A stretch of DNA of 64,000 nt from Pseudomonas lopnurensis (GTDB lineage: Bacteria > Pseudomonadota > Gammaproteobacteria > Pseudomonadales > Pseudomonadaceae): positions 169,645-233,644 of the forward strand of contig NZ_JADDIX010000077.1 in assembly GCF_015070855.1 (NCBI RefSeq), given 5' to 3'. The notes below the pieces were generated by a model. That model worked only from the letters and a program-made list of their open reading frames with translations. It had not been told where the DNA came from and did not search any database. Shown here in pieces: positions 29,474 to 44,861 of this stretch. The translations under genes and the position numbers were made by a program. Position 1 is the first letter of the stretch. Each line of letters begins with the position of its first letter.

Positions 29474-30697
29474 CTAGACATGGGCACCCCCCTTGGCCGG
29501 CGGCGTTTCGGCGAAATCCGCCTCGTCGAACTCGGCATCCTCGCTGCCCAGCACGGTACGGCTTTCCCATTCGATGCGCAGCAGCAGGGCCATGCTCGCG
29601 CAGGTCACCACCAGCGAGCTGCCGCCATAGCTGAGGAACGGCAGGGTCAGGCCCTTGGTCGGCAGCAGGCCGACATTCACCCCGACGTTGATCAGGAACT
29701 GGCCGAGCCAGAGGAACGCCAGGCCCCAGGCGACGTAGGCAGCGAAGAACTGCCGGGCCTTCTCCGCCCAGAGGCCGATGTAGAGCGCGCGAATGCCGAC
29801 GAAGGCGAACAGCGCGATGGTCGCCAGCGCGCCGACCATGCCCAGCTCTTCGGCGAGCACCGAGAAGACGAAGTCGGTGTGTGCCTCGGGCAGGTAGAAC
29901 TGCTTCTGCACGCTGTTGCCCAGCCCGACGCCGAACCACTCGCCGCGGCCGAAGGCGATCAGCGCCTGGGTCAGCTGATAACCGGCGCCATACTGGTCCG
30001 CCCAGGGATCGGTGAAGGTGATCAGACGCTGCAGGCGGTATTCCTGGGTCTGCACCAGGATCACCACCGCGCCGACCGCGGCCGCCACCAGCAGGCTGAA
30101 GCGGATCATGCCCACGCCACCGAGGAACAGCATCGCCACGGCGGCGCCCATCATCACCACGGTGGCGCCGAAGTCGGGCTCCAGCAGCAGCAGGAAGGCC
30201 ATCGGCAGCAGCACCAGGAACGGCTTGGCGAAGCCCCACAGGCTTTCGCGCACCTCCTCCTGGCGGCGCACCAGGTAGCCGGCCAGGTAGATCACTACGA
30301 ACACCTTGGCCAGCTCGGACGGCTGGATGTTGAAGGCGCCGAAACCGATCCAGCGCATCGAGCCGTTGACCTCGCGGCCGATGCCCGGCAGCAGGACCAG
30401 GATCAACAGGCCGAAGGCCGCCAGCAGCAGCATCCAGTCCAGGCGTTGCCAGGCCGACAGCGGAATCAGCAACATCACCGCTGCGGCACCGAGGCCGAGC
30501 GCCACATAAACCAGGTGGCGGATCATGTGATACAGCGCATTGCCGGCGTTCACCGCGGCGACCTCGGAGGACGCCGAGGTGATCATCACCAGGCCCAGGC
30601 CGAGCAGCGCCAGGCAGCCGGCCAGCATCGGGAAATCCAGATCAAGACCGCGGCGGCCGAACAGCGGCGAAGGGGCATGGCGCAGGAAGGCGAGCAT
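29474..30697 (-). CDS. ftsW: septal peptidoglycan polymerase FtsW
   Basis: 407 residues with about ten membrane helices of the SEDS family. FtsW polymerises lipid II at the septum with FtsI. Conserved features: AFNIQPSELAKVFVVIYLA, FLLLLEPDFGATVVM, the large loop with GVGLGNSVQKQFYLPEAHTDFVFSVLAEELG and the C-terminal LLPTKGLTLPFLSYGGSSL. The start overlaps the murD stop by one base. Confidence 0.98.
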   Translation of the reverse strand: MLAFLRHAPSPLFGRRGLDLDFPMLAGCLALLGLGLVMITSASSEVAAVNAGNALYHMIRHLVYVALGLGAAAVMLLIPLSAWQRLDWMLLLAAFGLLILVLLPGIGREVNGSMRWIGFGAFNIQPSELAKVFVVIYLAGYLVRRQEEVRESLWGFAKPFLVLLPMAFLLLLEPDFGATVVMMGAAVAMLFLGGVGMIRFSLLVAAAVGAVVILVQTQEYRLQRLITFTDPWADQYGAGYQLTQALIAFGRGEWFGVGLGNSVQKQFYLPEAHTDFVFSVLAEELGMVGALATIALFAFVGIRALYIGLWAEKARQFFAAYVAWGLAFLWLGQFLINVGVNVGLLPTKGLTLPFLSYGGSSLVVTCASMALLLRIEWESRTVLGSEDAEFDEADFAETPPAKGGAHV

Positions 30698-32040
30698 CAG
30701 TCGAGCGCCTCCACCGCGGCGGCGAACAGGCGTCCGCGCTCTTCGAAGTTCCTGAACATGTCCAGGCTGGCGCAGGCCGGCGACAGCAGCACCGCGTCGC
30801 CCGCCTCGGCGCAGGCGGCGGCGCGCTGCACCGCCTCGTCCAGGGTCGCTACGCGCAGCAGCGTCGTGGCGCCGGCGAGCGCCTGCTCCAAGCGTTCGGC
30901 ATCGCGGCCGAGCAGCACCACGGCACGGCAGAAACGCGCAACGGGCGCGTGCAATGCCGAGAAGTCGGCACCCTTGCCGTCGCCGCCGGCGATCAGCACC
31001 AGCTTACCCTCGATATCGGCCCCCAGGCCCTCGATGGCCGCCAGCGCGGCGCCGACGTTGGTCGCCTTGGAGTCGTCGTAGTAGCTGACTTCGCCACGCT
31101 GGCCGACCCATTGGCAGCGATGCGGCAGGCCGGCGAAGCGGCGCAGGGTGTCCAGCATCGACGCGAACGGCAGGCCCACCGCATGCCCCAGCGCCAGCGC
31201 GGCCAGCGCGTTGGCCTGGTTGTGTGCGCCACGCAGCTTCAGTTCGCGCACCGGCATCAGCGCCTCGAACTGGAACGCCAAGTATTTCTCGCCGTTCTCC
31301 TCGAACAGGCCGAAGCCCTTGAAATCGGGCTTGCCCAGGCCGAAGGACCATGTCGGCACGTCCTCGCCGACCAGCGGCCGGCTGAGGCGGTCGTCACGGT
31401 TGATCACCACCTGGCGCGCGCCGCGGAAGATCCGGTGCTTGGCCTGGTGATACGCCGGTAGCCCGCTGTAGCGGTCCATGTGGTCTTCACTGACGTTCAG
31501 GCAGGTCGCCACTTCGGCATCGAGCCGCTCGGTGGTTTCCAGCTGGAAGCTGGACAGCTCCAGCACGTAAAGCTCGATGTCGTCGGCCAGCAGGTCCAGC
31601 GCCGGGGTGCCCAGGTTGCCGCCGACCGCGACCTTGCGGCCGGCCGCCTGGGCCATCTCGCCGACCAGCGTGGTGACGGTGCTTTTCGCATTGGAGCCGG
31701 TGATGGCGACGATCGGCGCCTTGGCCTCGCGCGCGAACAGCTCGACGTCGCCGGACAGCTTGACCCCGCGTGCCGCCGCCTGCTGCAGCGCCGGCAGGCT
31801 CAGCGGCAGGCCGGGGCTGACCAGCAGCTCGCTGGCGGAACAGAGGAACTCCACGTCCAGTTCGCCGCAACGCACCTGCACCTGGGGATACTCGGCCTCC
31901 AACGTGGCCAGCTCCGGCGGGTTCGCGCGGGTGTCGGCGACCGCGAACGGCAGGCCGCGGCGCGCCAGATGGCGAACCACGGACATGCCACTCTTGCCGA
32001 GGCCGACGACGATGCGGAACTGGTCGGAAGCGATGAGCAC
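30697..32040 (-). CDS. murD: UDP-N-acetylmuramoyl-L-alanine--D-glutamate ligase
   Basis: 447 residues. It adds D-Glu to UDP-MurNAc-L-Ala. VVGLGKSGMS near the N-terminus binds the UDP moiety. The P-loop reads GSNAKST (about 115-121) rather than the common GTNGKST, a known Pseudomonas variation. LNVSEDHMDRYSG, DDSKATNVGAALAAIEG and LIAGGDGKGADF are typical of MurD. It lies 6 bp after mraY. Confidence 0.97.
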   Translation of the reverse strand: MLIASDQFRIVVGLGKSGMSVVRHLARRGLPFAVADTRANPPELATLEAEYPQVQVRCGELDVEFLCSASELLVSPGLPLSLPALQQAAARGVKLSGDVELFAREAKAPIVAITGSNAKSTVTTLVGEMAQAAGRKVAVGGNLGTPALDLLADDIELYVLELSSFQLETTERLDAEVATCLNVSEDHMDRYSGLPAYHQAKHRIFRGARQVVINRDDRLSRPLVGEDVPTWSFGLGKPDFKGFGLFEENGEKYLAFQFEALMPVRELKLRGAHNQANALAALALGHAVGLPFASMLDTLRRFAGLPHRCQWVGQRGEVSYYDDSKATNVGAALAAIEGLGADIEGKLVLIAGGDGKGADFSALHAPVARFCRAVVLLGRDAERLEQALAGATTLLRVATLDEAVQRAAACAEAGDAVLLSPACASLDMFRNFEERGRLFAAAVEALD

Positions 32041-32046
32041 TCTGGT

Positions 32047-33129
32047 TTACCTCAGTTTCAGGGTAGCGAGGCCAACGAGCACGAGGATCACGGTAATGAT
32101 CCAGAAGCGCACGATCACCCGGGGTTCGGGCCAGCCCTTGAGTTCGAAATGGTGATGGATCGGCGCCATGCGGAACACGCGCTTGCCGGTCAGCTTGAAC
32201 GAGGCGACCTGGATCATCACCGACAGGGTTTCCATCACGAACACGCCGCCCATGATGAACAGCACCACTTCCTGGCGGACGATCACCGCGATGGTGCCCA
32301 GCGCCGCGCCCAGCGCCAGCGCCCCGACGTCGCCCATGAAGACCTGCGCCGGGTAGGTGTTGAACCAGAGAAAGCCGAGGCCGGCACCGATCAGCGCGCC
32401 GCAGAACACGATCAGCTCGCCTGCGCCCGGAACATAGGGTATGAGCAGGTATTCAGCGAAGTTCACGTTGCCGGAGAGGTAGCAGAAGATGCCGAGGCCG
32501 CCGCCGACCATCACCGTCGGCATGATCGCCAGGCCATCGAGACCGTCGGTGAGGTTGACCGCGTTGCTCGAACCGACGATGACGAAATAGGTCAGCACGA
32601 CGAAACCGATCCCCAGCGGGATCTCGATGTTCTTCAGCAGCGGCAGGATCAGCGTGGTTTCCACCGGCGTCTGCGCAGTCATATAAAGGAAGATCGCCGC
32701 ACCGAGGCCGAACACCGATTGCCAGAAATACTTCCAGCGACTCGGCAGGCCACGGGAGTTCTTCTCGATCACCTTGCGATAGTCGTCGACCCAGCCGATC
32801 GCGCCGAACAACAGCGTGACGGCCAGCACCACCCAGACATAGCGGTTGGACAGGTCGGCCCAGAGCAGCGTGCTGATGGCGATGGCGCTGAGAATCAGCG
32901 CGCCGCCCATGGTCGGCGTGCCGGATTTCGACAGGTGCGACTGCGGCCCGTCGGTACGCACCGCCTGGCCGATCTGGCGCAACTGCAGCGTGCGGATCAG
33001 CCAAGGGCCCATCCACAGCGAAAGTACCAGGGCGGTGAGCACGCCGAGAATTCCACGCAGGGACAGGTACTGGAAGACCGCAAAGCCCTTGTGGAACTGT
33101 TGCAGATACTCGGCGATCAGCAGCAGCAT
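32047..33129 (-). CDS. mraY: phospho-N-acetylmuramoyl-pentapeptide transferase
   Basis: 360 residues, the exact Pseudomonas length, from the ATG at 33129 overlapping the murF stop by one base. The ten-helix enzyme transfers phospho-MurNAc-pentapeptide to undecaprenyl phosphate, giving lipid I. Signatures: [19 protein letters not shown] (catalytic Asp pair), [24 protein letters not shown] and [15 protein letters not shown]. Confidence 0.98.
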   Translation of the reverse strand: MLLLIAEYLQQFHKGFAVFQYLSLRGILGVLTALVLSLWMGPWLIRTLQLRQIGQAVRTDGPQSHLSKSGTPTMGGALILSAIAISTLLWADLSNRYVWVVLAVTLLFGAIGWVDDYRKVIEKNSRGLPSRWKYFWQSVFGLGAAIFLYMTAQTPVETTLILPLLKNIEIPLGIGFVVLTYFVIVGSSNAVNLTDGLDGLAIMPTVMVGGGLGIFCYLSGNVNFAEYLLIPYVPGAGELIVFCGALIGAGLGFLWFNTYPAQVFMGDVGALALGAALGTIAVIVRQEVVLFIMGGVFVMETLSVMIQVASFKLTGKRVFRMAPIHHHFELKGWPEPRVIVRFWIITVILVLVGLATLKLR

Positions 33130-34505
33130 CAATGTTTCTCCATGGTTGGCCCGGCGAGCGCATCGACGATCTTGTCCATCGCCGCGCTGCGTGAGCCCTT
33201 GATCAGAATGGTGGTGGCGCTGCCCTGTTCGGCGCGCAGGGTTTCGATCAGGCTGTCCTGGTCGGCAAAATGCCGGGCGCCGGCGCCGAACGCCGTGACC
33301 GCATGCGCCATCAGCGGCCCGACCGCGTAGAGTGCATCGACCTTGCCGGCGGCATAGGCGCCCACCTCGCGGTGGCCCTGCTCCGCCCACTCGCCGAGTT
33401 CACCCATGTCGCCGAGCACGAGGACGGTGCGCCCGGCGAAACCGGCCAGCACGTCCACCGCCGCACATACCGAGGCCGGGTTGGCGTTGTAGCTGTCATC
33501 GATCAGCCGCACGCCATTGGCCAGCATCTGCGCCACGCCACGGCCCCTGACCGGCTGCAGGCTTTCCAGGCCCGCGACGATGGCCTCGCGCGACACACCC
33601 AGCGCATGCGCGGCCGCGGCCGCGGCCAGGGCATTGGCAACGCTGTGGCGACCGAGCAGATTCAGCTGCACACGCACCGTCCCACGCGGGCCGGTGAGCA
33701 CGAAATTCGGGCAGCCACGCGGGTCGTAGGCGATCGAACCGGGATAGAAATCGGCCAGCGGGCTTTCCAGGCCGAAACTGACGATACGCTTGCCGGCCGC
33801 CCGCTCGGCCCAGATCGAATACGCCTTGTCGTCGCGATTGAGCACGGCGACGCCCGCCGCGTCCAGGCCATCGAGAATCTCGCCCTTGGCTTCGACGATC
33901 TTCTGCGGGCCGCCGAACTCCCCAACGTGGGCGGTGCCGGCATTGGTGATCAGGCTGACGTCCGGGCGCACCAGGCTCACGGTGTAGGCGATCTCGCCGG
34001 GGCGCGAGGCACCCAGTTCGATGACAGCGCTACGGTGCTGCGGGCCGAGCTCCAACAGGGTCAAGGGTGCGCCCAGGTCGTTGTTCAGGTTGCCACGGGT
34101 GGCCAGCACCGCGTCCTGGCCGTGAGCCGCGCGCAGGATGCTGGCCAGCAGTTCCTTGACGCTGGTCTTGCCGCTGGAGCCGGTAATGGCTGCCACCGGG
34201 CCGTTGAAACCTGCACGATTCAAGGCGCCCAGTCGGCCCAGCGCCAGCCGGGTATCGGCCACCACCAGCAGAGGCAGCGGCGCATTGTCGATTTCGCGCT
34301 CGACCAGTGCCGCGACGGCGCCTCGCGCGGCGACGTCCGCCAGATAGGCATGCCCGTCGAAGCGCGGACCGCTCAGGGCGATGAACAGCTGGCCCGGCTG
34401 GATCGTGCGGCTGTCGGTACTCACCGCGGCGAAGCCGGCGTCGGCACCGACCAGGCGGCCGGACAACGGCTCCTGCAGGCGACTCAGGCTCATGGTTTCA
34501 AGCAT
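33129..34505 (-). CDS. murF: UDP-N-acetylmuramoyl-tripeptide--D-alanyl-D-alanine ligase
   Basis: 458 residues from the ATG at 34505, overlapping murE by 8 bp; an in-frame Met four codons later is less likely given family length. It adds D-Ala-D-Ala to the tripeptide precursor. Features: [25 protein letters not shown]-loop GSSGKTS (about 109-115), [21 protein letters not shown] and [12 protein letters not shown]. Confidence 0.98.
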   Translation of the reverse strand: MLETMSLSRLQEPLSGRLVGADAGFAAVSTDSRTIQPGQLFIALSGPRFDGHAYLADVAARGAVAALVEREIDNAPLPLLVVADTRLALGRLGALNRAGFNGPVAAITGSSGKTSVKELLASILRAAHGQDAVLATRGNLNNDLGAPLTLLELGPQHRSAVIELGASRPGEIAYTVSLVRPDVSLITNAGTAHVGEFGGPQKIVEAKGEILDGLDAAGVAVLNRDDKAYSIWAERAAGKRIVSFGLESPLADFYPGSIAYDPRGCPNFVLTGPRGTVRVQLNLLGRHSVANALAAAAAAHALGVSREAIVAGLESLQPVRGRGVAQMLANGVRLIDDSYNANPASVCAAVDVLAGFAGRTVLVLGDMGELGEWAEQGHREVGAYAAGKVDALYAVGPLMAHAVTAFGAGARHFADQDSLIETLRAEQGSATTILIKGSRSAAMDKIVDALAGPTMEKH

Positions 34506-35960
34506 TGGGCGCCTCCCAGGTAGCCAGGGCCGTGCAGGCCTCTTCCAGATCGGAGAACGGTTGCCGTTCGCCACGAATTTCCTGATAGTCCTCGTGGCCC
34601 TTGCCTGCCAGCAGCACCACATCCTCCGCCCGGCTGGCAGCGATGATCGACGTGATCGCCTGGCTGCGACCGTGCTGGAAGGTGACGCAGCCGGGATTGA
34701 CGAACCCCGTGCGGATGTCCGCGAGTATCTGCTCGGGCGCCTCGTAGCGTGGGTTGTCGTCGGTGACCAACACCACGTCGGCCAGCCGCTCGGCCACTTC
34801 GGCCATGAGCGGGCGCTTGCCACGATCACGATCGCCACCACAGCCGAACAGGCAGAGCAGCCTGCCCCGCGCATGCGGGCGCAAGGCGGTGAGCACCTTC
34901 TCCAGCGCATCGGGGGTATGCGCGTAATCGACCACCACCAGCGGCCGTTCGCCGCCGCCGAGGCGCTGCATGCGCCCGGCCGGCCCTTCGAGTTCGGGCA
35001 GAACCGCCAGGATTTCATCCAGCGGGTAGTCCATGCCGAGCAGCGCGCCAATCGCCGCCAGCACATTGCTGACGTTGAAGCGCCCCAGCAGCGGGCTGCG
35101 CAGCGAGCGCTCGCCCTGCGGCGTGATCAATCGGGCATGGATGCCATCGTCGTCCAGCCGGGCCTCGGCGCAGTAGAGATAAGCGGACGGATCTTCCAGG
35201 CTGTAGCCGATCAAGCGGGACTCGGCCGCTTCGCCGGCGAGCGCACGGCCGAAGCCGTCGTCGAGGTTGATCACCCGGCAACTCAGCCCCGGCACGTCGA
35301 ACAGGCGCGCCTTGGCCGCGCCGTAGGCTTCCATGGTGCCGTGGTAGTCCAGATGATCGCGGGACAGGTTGGTGAACACCGCCACGTCGAATTCCAGCGC
35401 CGCGACGCGGCCCTGCTCCAGGCCGTGGGAGGAAACCTCCATCGCCACCGCGCGCGCGCCCTGCTGCTTCAGGCTGGCCAGGGTCGCCTGCACGCCGATC
35501 GCGTCCGGCGTGGTATGCCGGCCCAGCTCCAGTTGCCCATGGAAGCCGGTCCCCAGGGTGCCGATGATCCCGCAGGGCTCGCCGAGGCGATCCAGCGCCT
35601 GGGCGATGAGCTGGCTGACGCTGGTCTTGCCGTTGGTGCCGGTGACGCCGACCAGGCGCAGGCTGCGGCTGGGCTCACCATAGAAGCGCCCGGCAATGGC
35701 CGAGAGCTGCCCGGACAGCTGGCGCACCGGCAGCATCACCGCCTTGTCCGAATGCAGCTGGCCAGCGCCTTCGGCCTCGTAGATCACCGCCGCGGCGCCC
35801 CGGGCGATGGCATCGTCGATATGGTCGCGGCCGTCAAGCTGCAGGCCCGGCACGGCAAGGAACAGATCGCCGCCACGCACCTTGCGGCTGTCGAGGGTCA
35901 GTTCGCGAATCAGTACGTCGCTGCCGGCCTGCGGCAACAGATGGTTCAATGGCATCGGCA

Positions 35961-35961
<1 letters not shown>
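34498..35961 (-). CDS. murE: UDP-N-acetylmuramoyl-tripeptide synthetase (meso-DAP-adding)
   Basis: 487 residues from the ATG at 35961, matching Pseudomonas length. P-loop GTNGKTS at 108-114; VVDYAHTPDALEKVL; and the specificity motif DNPR (about 402-405), which selects meso-diaminopimelate over lysine. So the cell wall is of the mDAP type. The start overlaps the ftsI stop by one base. Confidence 0.98.
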
Positions 35962-38915
<2,954 letters not shown>

Positions 38916-38919
<4 letters not shown>

Positions 38920-39371
38920 AGGATAAGGTCACGTAGTTCTTCCGGCAGACCGCCGGGTTGCTTGATGGCCGCCAGGTCCGCGTCGGATATCGCGTTCCAG
39001 TCGTCCTCGTTCCACAGTTGAAACTTGTTGAGCTGCCCCACCAGCATCGCGCGCTTGTCGAGCCGGGCGTGCTCGCGCAGGCGTGGCGGCACCAGCACAC
39101 GGCCGCTGCCATCCATCTCCAGATCCACTGCATTGCCGATCAGCAGGCGCTGCAGGCGGCGGGCCTCCTCACGTAGCGAAGGCAAGTCGCGCAGCTTCGC
39201 CTCGATCAATTCCCACTCGGGCAAGGGATAGATGCACAAGCAACGATCCACGGCATCGATCGTGATGATCAACTGGCCACCACCACGCGAATTCAGCTCG
39301 TCGCGATACCGGCTGGGCATGGCTAGCCGGCCTTTGGCGTCGAGACTGATGGCGTTGGCTCCGCGAAACAC
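38916..39371 (-). CDS. mraZ: transcriptional regulator MraZ
   Basis: 151 residues with two SpoVT/AbrB-like repeats, each with the DxKGRLxxPxxxR motif ([17 protein letters not shown]; second copy [17 protein letters not shown]). MraZ is the first dcw gene and represses its own operon by binding GTGGG-type direct repeats, which are present just upstream. Confidence 0.97.
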
Positions 39372-39403
39372 GGCTGCGCTTCCCCTGAAATTAGCTATCC
39401 ATG

Positions 39404-39440
39404 CCCATATTTACCCACTTCATGCCACTTCTCACCACTT
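39404..39440 (-). promoter_or_regulatory. MraZ box: four 10-bp direct repeats
   Basis: On the minus strand the pentamers GTGGT, GTGGC, GTGGG and ATGGG recur with exact 10-bp spacing. This is the known MraZ operator layout (three or four TGGGN repeats with 5-bp spacers). They lie just downstream of the -10 element, so MraZ would block transcription start. Confidence 0.85.
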
Positions 39441-39444
39441 GCGC

Positions 39445-39474
39445 ACTATAGAAACGCACCCGCCTCACCGTCAA
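39445..39474 (-). promoter_or_regulatory. dcw operon promoter Pmra
   Basis: On the minus strand, TTGACG (39474-39469), 18-bp spacer, TATAGT (39450-39445). The start point would fall at the first MraZ repeat. The untranslated leader is about 65 nt. Confidence 0.8.
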
Positions 39475-39668
39475 GGCGAGCCCGTCGGGAAAAGCCTTAC
39501 GGAGCGCCAATTTAGAGAGCCTGGGAGGAAGAGATGGCTAAAGAAGGTGAAGAACGGAAGGCGATACAGAGGAGATACAAATAGTTACCTAACAAAGCTA
39601 ATGTAGTTTGTTAAGCATAAGAATCTTTCGGAATTAAAAACGGGCGAAACGGAAGGGAAGAAAAAGTC

Positions 39669-40028
39669 GGAGAGTCGATCTGTAAGCCGGGTTCTGTCGA
39701 GGACAGCCATTCCTCTACGACAGCCATCACTGACTGCCTCTAGCAACCTACCCGGATCCAGCGCGGGCCACGCCAATGGATCCCTATTTGGTCTTGCTCC
39801 AAGTGGGGTTTGCCTAGCCACGGACTGTTACCAGCCGTGCGGTGCGCTCTTACCGCACCTTTTCACCCTTACCGGCGCCGAAGCGCTTAGGCGGTTATTT
39901 TCTGTGGCACTTTCCGTAGGCTCACGCCTCCCAGGCGTTACCTGGCACTTTGCCCTATGGAGCCCGGACTTTCCTCCCTCCCTTCTTGCCGAAACAAAAA
40001 GAGACAGCGACTGTCCGATCGACTCTCC
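39669..40028 (-). ncRNA. rnpB: RNase P RNA (M1 RNA)
   Basis: About 360 nt. The two ends pair perfectly as helix P1 (GGAGAGTCGATC at the 5' end with GATCGACTCTCC at the 3' end). The universal core is clear: GAGGAAAGTCCGGGCTCC near the 5' end, ACAGAA..., and the 3' ACAGAACCCGGCTTA block. A-type architecture. RNase P RNA is the catalytic part that trims tRNA 5' ends. Its place between rsmI and mraZ is the Pseudomonas arrangement. The 180 bp between it and the dcw promoter is AT-rich with a TAACAAA/TTTGTTA hairpin (39590-39613). Confidence 0.97.
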
Positions 40029-40125
40029 GGCGGCAAAGGGTAACAAAGCTGCAAGCGACAAGCCACAAGCGGCAAGAAAAAGCCGGTCCCCGGCCGGCGC
40101 CACTGCGGCCATGGCAAAGGGCCCG

Positions 40126-40218
40126 ATGTAGCCCAACGAGCAAGCAGACAGACAACGACTCCATCCTGGCTTCGAAATGACGTTGGGCTTCGCTGCTTCG
40201 CAGCTCAACCCAACCTAC
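40126..40218. repeat. TTGGG-type inverted repeat upstream of rnpB
   Basis: Contains GTAGCCCAACG on the left and TTGGGCTTCG...CTCAACCCAACCTACG on the right, a member of the family at 2683 and 16171. Next to it (40045-40080) is a run of CAAGC(G/C)(A/G) heptamers. Confidence 0.5.
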
Positions 40219-40220
40219 GC

Positions 40221-40270
40221 GCTGGAAGCAGGAAGCTGGAAGCTGGAAGCTGGAAGCTGGAAGCTGGAAG
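40221..40270. repeat. GGAAGCT heptanucleotide tandem repeat
   Basis: About seven units of a 7-bp motif (GGAAGCT with one GGAAGCA). A partially complementary CTTCCAGCTTCAAGCTT stretch follows at about 40315, so the RNA could fold back. It sits in the 3' region of rsmI. Confidence 0.75.
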
Positions 40271-40344
40271 TCAGCGTGCGAGCCAGCGGCTCACACCGGC
40301 CAAGCTTTTTTCTTCCAGCTTCAAGCTTATGGCTTCAAGCTGCT

Positions 40345-41211
40345 TTATCCCCGCCTCTCCAACGCCGCCTGGTACAGCAGGTTCTTGCGCACCCCGGTAA
40401 TCTCGGCAGCCAGTGCGGCCGCGCGCTTGAGCGGCATCTCCGCCAGCAGCAGATCGAGCACCCGCAGCGCCTCGGCGCTCACCGCCTCTTCACCCTGCGG
40501 GGCCTGCCAACCACCGACCAGCAGCACGCACTCGCCGCGCTGCTGATTGGCGTCGGCCTCGACCCAGGCACGCAGCTCGGTCAGCGGCAGCCCTTGCAAG
40601 GTTTCGAAGGTCTTGGTCAGTTCGCGCCCCAGCACCGCCGCGCGATCGCCACCGAACACCGCCTCGAGATCGCCCAGACATTCCAGGATGCGGTGCGGCG
40701 CCTCGTAGAATATGAGGGTGCGCGGCTCGACCTTCAGTTGTTCGAGACGCGCACGACGCCCGGCGGCCCTGGCCGGCAGGAAACCCTCGAAGATGAAACG
40801 ATCCGACGGCAGTCCCGCCGCCGACAGCGCCGCGATCAAGGCGCAAGCACCTGGCACCGGCACCACCCGGATACCTGCCGCCCGCGCCTGGCGAACCAAA
40901 TGGTAGCCGGGGTCGGAAATCAGCGGTGTACCGGCATCGGAGATCAGCGCGACATCGTCACCGGCCTGCAAGCGCCCGAGGAAGCGTCCTCCCTCGTCGC
41001 GCTCATTGTGCTCATGACAGGCGGCCAAGGGCGTCTGGATACCGAAGTGCGCCAGCAGCCGGGAGGAATGACGGGTATCCTCCGCCGCGATCAGCGCCAC
41101 CTCCCGCAATACCCGCAGGGCGCGGGCACTGATGTCCTCCAGATTGCCGATGGGTGTGGCGACCACATAAAGCGTACCCGCGCCGGAATTCGCAACACCA
41201 CTGGCAGTCAC
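40345..41211 (-). CDS. rsmI: 16S rRNA 2'-O-ribose C1402 methyltransferase
   Basis: 288 residues if translation starts at the GTG at 41211, which has GAGG 7-8 nt upstream; an ATG at 41241 has no ribosome site but would add ten residues. A tetrapyrrole-methylase fold enzyme acting on C1402 together with RsmH. Motifs: [62 protein letters not shown] and [16 protein letters not shown]. It is divergent from lpoA. Confidence 0.95.
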   Translation of the reverse strand: MTASGVANSGAGTLYVVATPIGNLEDISARALRVLREVALIAAEDTRHSSRLLAHFGIQTPLAACHEHNERDEGGRFLGRLQAGDDVALISDAGTPLISDPGYHLVRQARAAGIRVVPVPGACALIAALSAAGLPSDRFIFEGFLPARAAGRRARLEQLKVEPRTLIFYEAPHRILECLGDLEAVFGGDRAAVLGRELTKTFETLQGLPLTELRAWVEADANQQRGECVLLVGGWQAPQGEEAVSAEALRVLDLLLAEMPLKRAAALAAEITGVRKNLLYQAALERRG

Positions 41212-41331
41212 AGGGCTTACCTCACTCACGGAAATGCGCATTGTAGCCCGATTCGCCGCCGCAACATCGCGGCGCCCCCGGGGCTTGGGTACAATCCGTG
41301 CACACTCGCCAGTGCTTTCAGGAACGATTAC

Positions 41332-43142
41332 ATGATGGCCCGCCTACGCCCGCTTCTCCTCATCTGCCTAGCCGCCATGCTCTCGGCTTGCGCCAGCTCG
41401 CCCTCCTCTACGCTGGGCGAACTGCCACGCACCCCGCAGGCGACCACGCAGCAACTGCTGCAGCAGGCCGATAGCAGCGACCCGGAACAGGCGGCGCAAC
41501 TGCGCCTGGCCGCAGCCGACCAGAGCATGCGGCAGAGCAATCCGGCACAGGCCCGCAGCATTCTCGAACAGATTCAGCTCGACGCCCTGAAGCCGGCACA
41601 ACAGATTTTTGCCCTCACCCTACAGGCCGAACTCGCACTCGCCGCCGAGCAACCGCGCAAGGCCGAACAGGCCCTGCAGCATCCCGCATTCGAGCGCCTC
41701 GGCGAGCTTCCGGTGGAGCAGCAGATTCGCACCCAACTGATCCGGGCGCAGGTATTCGAGGCCACCAACCAGCCGCTCGCCGCCGCGCGCGAACGGGTAT
41801 TCACCGCACCGCTGCTGAGCGGCCAGCAGGCCAGGGATAATCACGAAGCCATCTGGAAGCTCATCTCCGCCCTCCCGGCGGAACAGTTGCACGGCGCCAC
41901 CGAACCGGATCTGGCCGGCTGGCAGGCGCTCGCCGCCTCGCTCAAGCAGGCCGGCACCGTTGCCCAGCAGCAGCGCGCCATCGACGACTGGATCGCGCAG
42001 AACCCGCAGCATCCCGCCGCGCAACAACTCCCCGAGCCACTGCTGAAGCTTCGCGAGCTCGCCGACCAGCCGCTGACGCACATCGCCCTGCTGCTGCCAA
42101 TGGAAGGCCCGCTGGCCAACGTCGCCCGCGCGCTGCGCGACGGCTTCCTCGCCGCCCACCTGCAAACCCGGCAGAGCGCCGGCCAGGAGCTGCGGATCGA
42201 ACTCTATGACAGCGCCCGCCTGAGCTCCATCGACGATTTCTACCGCCAGGCCGAGGCCGCCGGCGTGCAACTGATCGTCGGCCCGCTGGAAAAGGATCTC
42301 GTGCGCCAGCTCGGCGAACGCGAGCAGTTGCCGATCACCACCCTGGCGCTGAATTACAGCGATGCCGGCCAGCAGACGCCCCCGCAACTCTTCCAGTTCG
42401 GCCTCGCCGCCGAGGACGAAGCCCGCGAAGTGGCCCGCCGCGCCTGGGCCGACGGTCATCGCCGGGCCATCGCACTGGCCCCACGCGGTGACTGGGGCGC
42501 GAGGATTCTCGAGGCGTTCCGCCAGAGCTGGCAGGAGACCGGCGGCACCCTCGTCGCCGCCGAACCGCTGGCCGAGCCGGTCGAGCTGGCCAACCAGATC
42601 GCCGACCTGCTGCAACTGCGCAACAGCGAAAGCCGAGCACAACAGCTGAGCAGCACCATCGACACCGCCACCGCCTCGCAACCCTCGCGCCGCCAGGATG
42701 TGGACTTCATATTCCTCGCCGCCACGCCGCAACAGGCACAGCAGGTCAGGCCCACGCTGATCTTCCAGTATGCCGGCGACCTGCCGGTGTATGCGACCTC
42801 GCACCTGCATGCGGCCAACCACGACCGGACGCAGTACCTGGATCTCGAAGGCATCCGCTTCGCCGAAACCCCGTGGCTGCTCGACAGCCAGTTACCGCTG
42901 CGCCAGGAGGTCGAGCGCAAGTGGCCGCAGGCTGGCGGCAGCCTGGGTCGGCTGTATGCCATGGGCGCCGATGCCTACCTGTTGGCCCCGCGCCTGAACC
43001 AGTTGCTGGCATTGCCGGGCACGCAGCTGGAGGGCCTCTCCGGGATCCTCAGCCTGAATCCCCAGCAACGCATCGAACGCCAGCTGCCATGGGCCGAATT
43101 CCGAGGTGGCGAGGTCGAGCGACTGTCGGACACCCCGATCCC

Positions 43143-43146
<4 letters not shown>
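41332..43146 (+). CDS. lpoA: penicillin-binding protein activator LpoA
   Basis: 604 residues from the ATG at 41332 (a second ATG follows directly). Lipoprotein signal [13 protein letters not shown]. The N-terminal half is a TPR-like helical domain; the C-terminal half (from [28 protein letters not shown]) is a periplasmic-binding-protein-like fold of the LppC family. LpoA sits in the outer membrane and activates PBP1a. The reading frame is open far upstream but only this part has family character. It overlaps yraN by 4 bp. Confidence 0.94.
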
Positions 43147-44753
<1,607 letters not shown>

Positions 44754-44785
44754 CGGCAGCGGCAAGCTGCAAGCCGCAAGCAAGA

Positions 44786-44806
44786 ACGGGCGCCATTGGC
44801 GCCCGT
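44786..44806. terminator. hairpin terminator between convergent BON and sspB genes
   Basis: Perfect 9-bp stem ACGGGCGCC/GGCGCCCGT with a 3-base loop. No long T-run follows on either strand, so termination strength is uncertain. Confidence 0.5.
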
Positions 44807-44818
44807 CGTCGTGACGGC

Positions 44819-44858
44819 TAGCCGCCGCCGTAGCTTGTAGCCTGTAGCCTGTAGCTAA
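44819..44858. repeat. TAGCCTG-type heptanucleotide repeat
   Basis: GTAGCTTGTAGCCTGTAGCC... units of 7 bp between the BON and sspB stop codons; a relative of the AAGCGGC and AAGCTGG runs at 21048 and 40221. Confidence 0.65.
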
Positions 44859-44861
44859 CCG

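Noticed and set aside
29218..29538. A small gene between murG and ftsW
   Set aside because: Open frames there are translations of the inverted-repeat element with no start signal or protein character.
40177..41331. An N-terminal extension of LpoA of about 385 codons
   Set aside because: The open frame includes heptanucleotide repeats and lies antisense to rsmI; the lipoprotein signal peptide at 41332 marks the real start.
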